Assembly (NCBI RefSeq): GCF_024347055.1
Contig: NZ_AP024896.1
Span: 1,364,001 to 1,428,000, forward strand
DNA length: 64,000 nucleotides
From: Vibrio porteresiae DSM 19223
GTDB taxonomy: Bacteria; Pseudomonadota; Gammaproteobacteria; Enterobacterales; Vibrionaceae
Reading direction: 5' to 3'
In this document: positions 27,449 to 34,572 of the stretch, in pieces
Layout: the number at the start of each line of letters is the position of its first letter
How positions within the stretch are numbered: position 1 is the stretch's first letter
The notes under the pieces: model-generated
The model's database searches: none
What the model was told of the DNA's origin: nothing
The model's input: only the letters and a program-made list of their open reading frames with translations
Position numbers and translations under genes: made by a program

Positions 27449-28459
27449 TCAACCCTCTATCCATGGCTTATCCAAAAGTACCTCACGCTTTGCAAAATCA
27501 ATAGTGACATGCGCACCAATCGGTGTGGTTAACATCGGGTGGGTATGGCAGCTATCAAAACCATTGACGATAGGGACTTGCTGACCATTAAGCACTTCAA
27601 GCAACACATCATAAGGTGAACGATAGGTTTCTCGGTGATCGAACCCTTCGTGTTTCCCCAAAATAACCGCAGCGACCTTATCAAATACGCCACACAATTT
27701 AAGGTGAGCGAACGACCGTTCGACGGTTTCAATGCCTTTGAGACTGTCTTCAATAAGCAAGATGTCTCCCTGTTTAATCTCAGGCATGTAAGGCGATCCC
27801 CAGATCCCCGCCATGGTATTGAGGTTGCCGCCAATCAATCGCCCTGAGATCTTACCTTCGCCACGAAATTCCCAATGGTTAGCACTGACAGGCTTCTCTT
27901 CGACTTGGTTCTCCCAATCAACTCGAACATCCGTCCAGTATCTTGGCATGGTATAAGCGTATGGCAGTGCAGGTACATCACATAGCAAATCCTTAAACGA
28001 AGCAAAGGTTTGATCCACCAGCGGCGGCAATTCACCAAAAGAGGCAACCAAGGCGGGACCATAATAAGTGACTAACCCCGTTTGCGCGTAAATACCCAGT
28101 AACAGCGCTGTGACATCGGAATAACCGATGATGATTTTTGGATCGTTTTTGAGTGCCGCGTAATCAATGTAAGGCAATATGGAGTTACTGTTACTGCCAC
28201 CGATGGTTGAAATGATACAGCGAACTGCAGGGTCGCGAATCAATTGGTTAAGCTCTTCAGCCCTTTGCTGTATTGACCCAGAGCGATAGTTATCGTCTTT
28301 ACCCGTTAGCAAACCCGCTTTGAGTTTAAAACCTTGCTGTTCCAAATACGCTTTGGCTCGAGCAAAACGACTCGGGGCGAATACAGTCGCAGGAGAAGAG
28401 GGAGAAAAGAAACCGATGGTATCACCCGCTTTAAGGCGTGGCGCTAAACGAATTGTCAT
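27449..28459 (-). CDS. S66 LD-carboxypeptidase / MccF-like
   Basis: A 336-residue serine peptidase of family S66. The nucleophile region IGGSNSNSILPYIDY and the later SLKGIETVERSFAHLKL (Glu) and H-T-H-P (His) segments give the Ser-Glu-His set. The N-terminal IGFFSPSSPATVFAPSRFARA is typical. The SNS in the nucleophile loop is closer to MccF-type enzymes, which cleave microcin C7-type aminoacyl nucleotides, than to peptidoglycan-recycling LdcA. Either role is possible. No signal peptide is seen. It sits 63 bp upstream of yqhD on the same strand and may be co-transcribed with it. Confidence 0.88.
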   Translation of the reverse strand: MTIRLAPRLKAGDTIGFFSPSSPATVFAPSRFARAKAYLEQQGFKLKAGLLTGKDDNYRSGSIQQRAEELNQLIRDPAVRCIISTIGGSNSNSILPYIDYAALKNDPKIIIGYSDVTALLLGIYAQTGLVTYYGPALVASFGELPPLVDQTFASFKDLLCDVPALPYAYTMPRYWTDVRVDWENQVEEKPVSANHWEFRGEGKISGRLIGGNLNTMAGIWGSPYMPEIKQGDILLIEDSLKGIETVERSFAHLKLCGVFDKVAAVILGKHEGFDHRETYRSPYDVLLEVLNGQQVPIVNGFDSCHTHPMLTTPIGAHVTIDFAKREVLLDKPWIEG

Positions 28460-28801
28460 AACAGAATTGACTCTTTTTATTTGACGATACTTAACCGTAT
28501 ACCATAAAAAACAATAAGATAAACAAGATCAGTATCACAACGATCAATAAACAACGATAAACAGAATAAGCAGGACACACACCTTTATAACCACGAAAAC
28601 CGGTCTTGAAGCAATAAGCTTTGTTCGCCATGTATGGACAAAAGTGTGTATTGAATAAGGGGGTGTCTTCGTAAATTTAGTAAATTTCTCACGAACGATA
28701 AGACCGATGTAGCAGTATGTTGTTGCTATGGTATCTTTATTTCTGAACATTTTATAAAGACAATGTCTGCTGAAAAGGCACTGCTATAGCTCAGGGTTAA
28801 C
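28460..28801. other. Intergenic boundary before a small accessory island
   Basis: About 340 AT-rich bases between the S66 peptidase and the unknown 124-residue gene. A 68-codon minus-strand frame here has no ribosome site or recognisable features. No repeat or attachment site was recognised. Confidence 0.4.
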
Positions 28802-29176
28802 ATGAAGTATAAGTCAATAAAATCAATGGCTCACAACTTTGTCCACTCGTTTGTTGGTGGATGCAACCGTATTGATGGGGAATTTGTATTCGAAGAACTA
28901 TATACGTTAGCTCGGCTAAACAAAGGTAAGCCTATTCAGATTTCTTGGGTTCCAGTTCGCACAGAGGAAGTGTTTCGGCTCACCCCTAGAATTAGAAGAT
29001 CGATATTTCATTATCGTGAATGGCTTCCAAAGCATGCCGCTAATCACAATGTTTCCTTGGATTGCATTTTGGAGTTTTACCTTCGAGTTTACATGGATAA
29101 AAATCACCAGATTTATGTAAAAGCAGTCACCGTTGATGCCCAAGGGAAAAGAGTTGAACAGCACGTTTACACTTGA
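28802..29176 (+). CDS. Unknown 124-residue protein
   Basis: I do not recognise this protein. It is basic, predicted soluble and has no signal peptide. The readable blocks are an N-terminal MAHNFVHSFVGGCNRIDGEFV, a central RLTPRIRRSIFHYREWLPKHAANHNV, and a beta-rich end (IYVKAVTVDAQGKRVEQHVYT). The ATG is preceded by CAGGG at 7-8 bases. It is followed by the toxin-antitoxin pair, so it sits in an accessory insertion. The regular alternation and good start make it a likely real gene. Confidence 0.6.
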   Translation: MKYKSIKSMAHNFVHSFVGGCNRIDGEFVFEELYTLARLNKGKPIQISWVPVRTEEVFRLTPRIRRSIFHYREWLPKHAANHNVSLDCILEFYLRVYMDKNHQIYVKAVTVDAQGKRVEQHVYT

Positions 29177-29218
29177 GCTACACGTTACCCGCCAGCAGAG
29201 TTAACATGTCCAACTATC

Positions 29219-29265
29219 TGTACATATTTAAATAGGATCTATATACTTGTTCTTTAAATTGTACA
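29219..29265 (+). promoter_or_regulatory. YefM-type promoter/operator with paired TGTACA sites
   Basis: A -35-like TGTACA (29219-29224) is spaced 17 bp from -10 TATACT (29242-29247), and a second TGTACA lies at 29260-29265. TGTACA is the known core bound by YefM in E. coli, so the first operator half overlaps the -35 box. This fits autorepression of the operon by the antitoxin. Confidence 0.65.
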
Positions 29266-29278
29266 TGTGGAGATTTCT

Positions 29279-29533
29279 ATGAGAATCGTATCTTTTACTG
29301 AAGCTCGTAATAGTCTAAAAAGTGTCTTAGATGGTGTAGTTAATGATGCCGATACAACAGTTATTACCCGTCGAGATGCTGAAGATGCAGTGGTTATGTC
29401 CTTGGATTATTACAATAGCTTAATGGAAACCGTTCATTTATTACGTTCTCCAGCAAATGCTGAGCATTTGAACCGTTCAATTGCCCAGTACAAAGCAGGT
29501 CAAACAACACCAAGGGACTTGATCGATGAATAG
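29279..29533 (+). CDS. yefM: Antitoxin YefM (Phd/YefM family)
   Basis: An 84-residue type II antitoxin. The N-terminal domain MRIVSFTEARNSLKSVLDGV...TTVITRRDAEDAVVMSLDYYNSLMETVHLL is the DNA-binding and dimer part of the Phd/YefM family. The C-terminal tail (ANAEHLNRSIAQYKAGQ...) binds and neutralises the YoeB toxin. I chose the ATG at 29279 because GGAG lies 7-8 bases upstream and the family starts at this Met; a GTG at 29267 is in frame but improbable. It overlaps yoeB by eight bases, so the two are translationally coupled. Two TGTACA operator cores lie directly upstream. Confidence 0.95.
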   Translation: MRIVSFTEARNSLKSVLDGVVNDADTTVITRRDAEDAVVMSLDYYNSLMETVHLLRSPANAEHLNRSIAQYKAGQTTPRDLIDE

Positions 29534-29789
29534 TCGTTTGCTGTCATGGACTGACGAGGCATGGAGCGACTATGTGTATTGGCAAACACAAGATAAGAAA
29601 ACATTAAAACGGATTAATAAGTTAATCACAGATGTTAAGCGGTCTCCTTTTGAAGGTATTGGTAAACCCGAGCCATTAAAGGAGAACTTAGCTGGTTTTT
29701 GGTCACGGCGAATAGACGATACAAATCGCTTGGTTTATGCAGTTGATGATCAAGCAATAACAATCCTGTCATGTCGTTATCATTATTAA
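29526..29789 (+). CDS. yoeB: mRNA interferase toxin YoeB
   Basis: An 87-residue RelE-superfamily toxin that cleaves mRNA in the ribosomal A site. It follows the YoeB pattern throughout: LSWTDEAWSDYVYWQTQDKKTLKRINKLI, the central PFEGIGKPEPLKENLAGFWSRRI with catalytic Glu and Arg, and the C-terminal ILSCRYHY carrying the His-Tyr pair. All key residues appear intact, so the toxin should be active. It starts within the last codons of yefM (8-bp overlap). Confidence 0.96.
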   Translation: MNSRLLSWTDEAWSDYVYWQTQDKKTLKRINKLITDVKRSPFEGIGKPEPLKENLAGFWSRRIDDTNRLVYAVDDQAITILSCRYHY

Positions 29790-29848
29790 CTTCATTATTG
29801 CCGCTTAACTAGGAGGTGTTAGGAGCACTAGGCAATGAGGATATTTTA

Positions 29849-30073
29849 ATGGATGATGAGGAGTTAATGGACGCATTTGCGAAAATAGTAAAAGAGTCCA
29901 TATCTAATACAGCAATAAAAAATAAAATTCTTCATGAAGTGAAATCTAGGCTTGAAGTGAGAGGCATATTTTCTGCTAAAGGAATACTGGCTGAAATCAA
30001 CAAGCATAGTGACTTAAAAATTTCGGAAGAATCAGCACTTCTTATTAAAAAAATATCGTATTACTTTGGCTAA
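29849..30073 (+). CDS. Small acidic-basic protein of unknown function
   Basis: A 74-residue predicted helical protein (MDDEELMDAFAKIVKESISN...) that I do not recognise. It has an acidic N-terminus followed by Lys-rich amphipathic helices and no membrane segment. The ATG at 29849 is preceded by GAGG at about 7 bases. An in-frame GTG at 29816 has an even stronger AGGAG, so the true start could give 85 residues. It lies 59 bp after yoeB and has the same AT-rich character, and it may be a cargo gene of the toxin-antitoxin island. Confidence 0.5.
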   Translation: MDDEELMDAFAKIVKESISNTAIKNKILHEVKSRLEVRGIFSAKGILAEINKHSDLKISEESALLIKKISYYFG

Positions 30074-30214
30074 TTGCGTGAAAATATACGGCATCTCAAA
30101 TGAGATGATTTCACCTTGATTACTAGAGATTTTCTGGACAAAATTTATTATTATCCAATGACATAAACGCTATGATATTGTTAATCTTTGGCGTGTTAAA
30201 TACTAAGGATTGTC

Positions 30215-30760
30215 ATGACCAACGCAGAATCTCATTTGAAACAGCATATTGCTCAGCACCTAAAAGCGATTCGTAGTGAACGTCAATTAAGCCTCGATGC
30301 AGTGGCAAAATTGACTGGCGTTTCCAAAGCCATGTTGGGTCAAATCGAGCGTGAAGAATCGAGCCCCACCATTGCTAAGTTATGGCAAATCGCCAGTGGT
30401 CTGGATACCTCTTTTTCTGCGTTCCTTGGGCAGATTTCGCAAGAGCATGAACGGGAAGAAACAGAGTTTCCAGACGATCCTAACATGCAAATCACCACCT
30501 TAATGCCTTACGACCCACGCGTGAAATACGAGATGTTCGACATTTCCCTATTCGCTCACCACGAGCAACACTCGAGTGCCCACGCCCATGGAGTAATGGA
30601 AACTGTTTGGGTTATTGAAGGCACCTTAGAGCTTTTTTTCGACAACGAATGGCACACACTCAATCCCAATGACACCGCCCGTTTTTTTGCCGACCAACCC
30701 CACTCCTACCGAGCCAAAACCAAACAAGTGAGATTTCAGAATTTGGTGCATTACACTTAA
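30215..30760 (+). CDS. XRE-family regulator with C-terminal cupin
   Basis: A 181-residue regulator. The N-terminal helix-turn-helix (about residues 13-67) reads LKAIRSERQLSLDAVAKLTGVSKAMLGQIEREESSPTIAKLW, and a C-terminal cupin domain (about 105-180) has HSSAHAHGVMETVWVIEGTLELFF. This is the HipB-like/cupin architecture used to sense small metabolites (PuuR, SutR and similar). The cupin His and Glu residues could bind a metal or ligand. The start has AAGGA upstream. It is convergent with the alcohol dehydrogenase gene and shares its terminator, so its target is not shown by context. Confidence 0.9.
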   Translation: MTNAESHLKQHIAQHLKAIRSERQLSLDAVAKLTGVSKAMLGQIEREESSPTIAKLWQIASGLDTSFSAFLGQISQEHEREETEFPDDPNMQITTLMPYDPRVKYEMFDISLFAHHEQHSSAHAHGVMETVWVIEGTLELFFDNEWHTLNPNDTARFFADQPHSYRAKTKQVRFQNLVHYT

Positions 30761-30774
30761 ACAATAACGAACAG

Positions 30775-30812
30775 AAAGCCCCAGCTCACCTCATGATAAG
30801 CCGGGGCTTTTT
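30775..30812. terminator. Bidirectional terminator
   Basis: AAAGCCCC...GGGGCTTT arms, extended by GCT/AGC, form a strong hairpin with a T-run, between convergent genes. Confidence 0.8.
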
Positions 30813-30818
30813 CGGTGG

Positions 30819-31766
30819 CTAAATTAAAGCAACCAGTCTACCTTTGACTTTACCCGCTTTTAACTGCTCTAGCCCATCACCAATTTCTTCGAATTTGATG
30901 GTGGTTAACGTTGGATTAAGCTTGCCTGTGGCAAACTTGGCGTAAACCCCAGCGATATCTTCATTAGTGCCCCCATTACTGCCTTTCACCGTAACTTGTT
31001 TTTGAATCATGGTCATGACATTTAACGTGGTTTCCAATTTTCCCATACCGACGATAACTACTTTACCTTTGAAACCAATCGCTTCAACGGCATCTGCTGT
31101 GGTTTGGCCAAACCCGGCGTAATCGACAATCAATGGCAATTGATGCTCAGCCAAATCTAGAACATTTTCATAGACCGCTTTACAGCCCAGCTCCAACGCC
31201 AGTTGACGTGCCGCCGGATTTTTATCGACGGCATACACTTCACAACCTTCAATCAGCGCCATTTGGGTCGCGAATTGTCCCAAACCACCAATGCCTACGA
31301 TACCCACTTTCATTCCAGCTTTAGCGCCACCTTCCGTAAAGAGCGCATGATAGGACGTCATGCCAGCATCCGTGGCCGCAGCACCTTGCACAAAACTGAC
31401 GCCATCTGGCAGTGGAATCAGTTGACTGGCAGGTACTGCCAATTTAGTGGCATAGCCTCCATCGCGACCATAACCAATCGTGATCCCCGTTTCTGGGTTA
31501 ATCGGACACACACCCACACGATCGCCCACTTTAAATTGGGTTACGCCTTTGCCGACTTTAACCACTTGTCCTGCGCATTCGTGGCCAAATATCACTGGCT
31601 TAGGGTAATATGGCATCCAAGTTTCGTCTTCCAACGCGCCCACATCGGAGTGGCATAGCCCTGCAGCCTTCACATCCAAAATCACTTCGTTGTCCGCCGC
31701 AATCGGGTCTTCTTTTTCAATTAACCGTGGAGCGACATGTGTTTTTGTAAATAACCAACCTTTCAT
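30819..31766 (-). CDS. Zinc-dependent alcohol dehydrogenase, no structural-zinc lobe
   Basis: A 315-residue MDR-family dehydrogenase. The catalytic zinc ligands are readable in GLCHSDV and GHECAGQVVKVGKGV. The Rossmann nucleotide motif is GIVGIGGLGQFATQMA. Where classical ADHs carry four Cys for structural zinc, this protein reads VGVCPINPETGITIGYGRDGGYA, so that site is missing. Total length is short for the same reason. ATG at 31766 has GGGAGG 8 bases upstream. It starts 20 bp after the stop of the Old Yellow Enzyme gene and forms an operon with it. The pair may reduce an unsaturated carbonyl compound in two steps. Confidence 0.88.
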   Translation of the reverse strand: MKGWLFTKTHVAPRLIEKEDPIAADNEVILDVKAAGLCHSDVGALEDETWMPYYPKPVIFGHECAGQVVKVGKGVTQFKVGDRVGVCPINPETGITIGYGRDGGYATKLAVPASQLIPLPDGVSFVQGAAATDAGMTSYHALFTEGGAKAGMKVGIVGIGGLGQFATQMALIEGCEVYAVDKNPAARQLALELGCKAVYENVLDLAEHQLPLIVDYAGFGQTTADAVEAIGFKGKVVIVGMGKLETTLNVMTMIQKQVTVKGSNGGTNEDIAGVYAKFATGKLNPTLTTIKFEEIGDGLEQLKAGKVKGRLVALI

Positions 31767-31786
31767 TCGTTTTCCTCCCAGTTTCT

Positions 31787-33697
31787 TTATTCCATAATTC
31801 GAATGGCGTGCCACGCTTCGTGTACCGCATCAAGGATACGACGTGAATGCACTGCGTCACCAACCACCGCAAGCTCTTTCACCTTGCCTTCCAATTGATC
31901 TTCCAAGCCATTTTCCGCGCGATATCCGGCCGCAATAATCACAGTGTCGCAAGGCAATTCCTGTGTCATGCCCTCTTGTTCGTAGATAACGCAGTCGGCG
32001 GCAATCTGTTTAACGCGTGCTGAGGTAAGCAACTGAATATCGCGCTTGGCGAGCATATCTCGCAGCGACAGATCGTTGTTTTTACTGTGCTCGACTGTGG
32101 TAAGAATGTCGTTTTGCATCTCAATAATCGCAACATGGTCGGCACTTTCTGCCATAAACGCTGCCACTTCACACCCAACTAATCCGCCACCAATCACCAC
32201 AACACGTTTGCCACACTGCTTTTTGCCGGTGAGGTAATCATTAGCAACCCCTGCATGCTCGATTCCAGCAATCGGTGGAATTACGCTACTGGAGCCTGTG
32301 GCCAAAATCACTTTGTCATATTGTCCGGCAATGACGTCTTCCGCTTTGGTATCACAATGATATTTCACCGGAATATTAAGCTGAGCAATACGATGACTTT
32401 GATAACGAATCAGTTTTAATACGTCATGTTTAAAGGTAGGGAAACCCGCTGCATGAAGGTTCCCGCCAAGTTGATCGCTTTTTTCCCATAACTCGACTTT
32501 AAATCCACGTTCAGCTGCCGCGATAGCCGCTTGCATTCCACCAGGGCCGCCACCGATCACCAGCACCGAACGAGGCTCTGGAGCTGGCGTTAATTGATAC
32601 GATTTTTCTGCGTAGCACAGTGGATTGACCGCGCAGTAATAGTGTTTACCACTAAAACCACTGTGCAAACATTCGTTACAACCAATACAAGGAACAATAT
32701 CTTCGTTAAGCCCCGCTTTGGCTTTATTCGCCCAATGGGGATCCGCCAAGAGTTGATGACCGAGGCCAACATAATCAAGATGTTGATTGCGCAGTTCAGA
32801 TTCAGCCAACTCAGGTTCGTTCAATTTACCCTGACCAATAACCGGAATCGAAACCGCTTCTTTCACCGCAGCGGTCACACTCATTTGATGAGCGGCGGGT
32901 TCGTAAACGGTCGAAATGGCTTTGTACCACACTTCATAACAACCCACATCAACGTGCAATGCATCGACATGAGGTTCAAATAATTTCGCCATCGCGATGC
33001 CTTCATCCAGCTCGCGTCCACCTTCAACCCCATGAAAAGCGGTGTATTTCATGATAATCGGAAAGTTGGGGCCGCACGCTTTACGAATCGCAGCAATCGT
33101 TTCTAAAGAGAAACGTAGGCGATTTTCCAGTGAACCACCATATTGGTCTTGGCGTTTATTCCACAATGATGAGTGGAACTGATCCATCAAATAGCCGCCG
33201 TAACCATGGATTTCAACCGAATCCGCCCCAGCCGCTTTCGCTAAGGTTGCCGAATAGGCCATACGCTCGGTTAAGTAATGAATATCGTCAACAGAGAGCT
33301 CTTTACACTTAAGCTGTGGAAACCAAAAGGAAGTCGTACCGCTACTTGCCGAGTATGGCGCATTAAACGGGTCGGTAAATACCATCCGGCCTAATCCCGG
33401 CGTAAGCTGGACACACACCTTAGTGCCATAGTGATGACAACGTTCAATCAGCACCGCGAGCTTTTCCACATGATGAAAGCTTGATAGCTCGTTTTCAGGT
33501 CGATCTTCGTATTTCGTCGTAACGATGTTGGCACCAGTAATAATAAGCCCAGTACCCCCTTTCGCCCGCTCCACAAAATAGTCAATCGCTTCATTACTGT
33601 AGCGGCCATCGGGTTCGGGTTTAGTTCCCATAGGTGCCATCACTACCCGATTTTTTAACCTCATGTTACCGATATTGCCTTTCGCAAAGAGTTCCAT
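31787..33697 (-). CDS. Old Yellow Enzyme / NADH:flavin oxidoreductase with FAD domain
   Basis: A 636-residue iron-sulfur flavoenzyme. Residues 1 to about 330 form the FMN TIM barrel (MRLKNRVVMAPMGT at the start, the active-site HGYGGYLMDQF). The 4Fe-4S ligands are CIGCNEC followed by Cys after 11 residues. That Cys-x2-Cys-x2-Cys spacing resembles trimethylamine dehydrogenase more than FadH. The C-terminal half has FAD/NADH Rossmann folds (SVLVIGGGPGGMQAA, VVVIGGGLVGCEVA). Likely roles are 2-enoate or dienoyl reduction. It is first in an operon with the ADH and divergent from a TetR regulator. Confidence 0.92.
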   Translation of the reverse strand: MELFAKGNIGNMRLKNRVVMAPMGTKPEPDGRYSNEAIDYFVERAKGGTGLIITGANIVTTKYEDRPENELSSFHHVEKLAVLIERCHHYGTKVCVQLTPGLGRMVFTDPFNAPYSASSGTTSFWFPQLKCKELSVDDIHYLTERMAYSATLAKAAGADSVEIHGYGGYLMDQFHSSLWNKRQDQYGGSLENRLRFSLETIAAIRKACGPNFPIIMKYTAFHGVEGGRELDEGIAMAKLFEPHVDALHVDVGCYEVWYKAISTVYEPAAHQMSVTAAVKEAVSIPVIGQGKLNEPELAESELRNQHLDYVGLGHQLLADPHWANKAKAGLNEDIVPCIGCNECLHSGFSGKHYYCAVNPLCYAEKSYQLTPAPEPRSVLVIGGGPGGMQAAIAAAERGFKVELWEKSDQLGGNLHAAGFPTFKHDVLKLIRYQSHRIAQLNIPVKYHCDTKAEDVIAGQYDKVILATGSSSVIPPIAGIEHAGVANDYLTGKKQCGKRVVVIGGGLVGCEVAAFMAESADHVAIIEMQNDILTTVEHSKNNDLSLRDMLAKRDIQLLTSARVKQIAADCVIYEQEGMTQELPCDTVIIAAGYRAENGLEDQLEGKVKELAVVGDAVHSRRILDAVHEAWHAIRIME

Positions 33698-33721
33698 GTT
33701 GTTTCTCCAAGTTATTAAAAA

Positions 33722-33832
33722 CTTTACCTGAGTAAAGATTATTCTTACTCCAGATTTAAGATTGTGATCAGGCGTTACTAATCAGAACATTTTTTAATCC
33801 TTACAAAACAAACAAGATTAGAATAACTTGTT
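33722..33832. promoter_or_regulatory. Divergent regulatory region with inverted repeats
   Basis: Two inverted repeats lie between the OYE operon and the TetR gene: CTTTAC-CTGA-GTAAAG (33722-33737) and AACAAG-N10-CTTGTT (33811-33832). Either could be the operator of the divergent TetR regulator. The choice is not possible from sequence alone. Confidence 0.4.
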
Positions 33833-33907
33833 GAAATATTGTTATATTTACCAAATAATGAACGCCAACGCTGATTCAAACGGGCTTGGAGAGTTAGGAT
33901 ATCGGTC

Positions 33908-34528
33908 ATGATTAAAGAGACAACAAAAGAGAAAATCACTCGCACGGCTTACGCTTTGTTTAAAAAACAGGGTTTTAGCCAAGTCAAAGTCACCGATATT
34001 TGCGATGCCTGTCATATCACTAAGCCAGCGTTTTATTATCACTTCTCATCGAAAGAGAGTTTGCTGGAAAACTTCTATGCAGGCGTGATTGAGAAGATCC
34101 AAACCCAGAGCATCGATTTTGTCTTAGCCGATAATGTTTGGCAGCAACTCTTAATGGTGTTTGATGAACTGGCGGAAGCCGGTAACGAACTTGGCGTCGA
34201 TCTCAATAGTCAGTTGTTTGTCATCAACTTAAAGCAAGACCGCGGCACTTTTAACTTCAGTCGCCCGTTGCGAGAACTGTGTGTGGCTTTAATTACAAAA
34301 GCGCAAAAGCAAGGTCATATTCGTAATACTTCAGCACCTGAAGATCTGTTTCTCTCCGCTGCATTTATGAGTGCCGGATACGAAATGTTTTGGTGCATTA
34401 AAAACGGTCAATTCAACCGTAAAATCTTGGTTCATCAATCCCTTGAAGCCCTATTTGACCTCACTCCAGAACTGAGAATGAGCAATAAAGAACAAGTGCA
34501 AAACGAAGTACAGCGTTTAGGTGAATGA
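33908..34528 (+). CDS. TetR-family repressor
   Basis: A 206-residue TetR/AcrR regulator. The N-terminal helix-turn-helix (about residues 8-54) reads ITRTAYALFKKQGFSQVKVTDICDACHITKPAFYYHFSSKESLL. The helical ligand-binding remainder is not similar to a named subgroup I recognise. AGGAT upstream supports the start. It is divergent from the OYE-ADH operon, and inverted repeats lie between them, so it probably represses that operon and itself in response to the operon's substrate. Confidence 0.9.
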   Translation: MIKETTKEKITRTAYALFKKQGFSQVKVTDICDACHITKPAFYYHFSSKESLLENFYAGVIEKIQTQSIDFVLADNVWQQLLMVFDELAEAGNELGVDLNSQLFVINLKQDRGTFNFSRPLRELCVALITKAQKQGHIRNTSAPEDLFLSAAFMSAGYEMFWCIKNGQFNRKILVHQSLEALFDLTPELRMSNKEQVQNEVQRLGE

Positions 34529-34572
34529 GCGAAAGTCGAACTAAACAAACTGAGAACATGACATTAGACAAG

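Noticed and set aside
28544..28750. 68-codon minus-strand frame with a hydrophobic end
   Set aside because: No ribosome site and low-complexity AT-rich sequence; one hydrophobic stretch is expected by chance in such DNA.
28802..30073. Superintegron cassette array
   Set aside because: No attC-like inverted repeats could be seen between the small genes.
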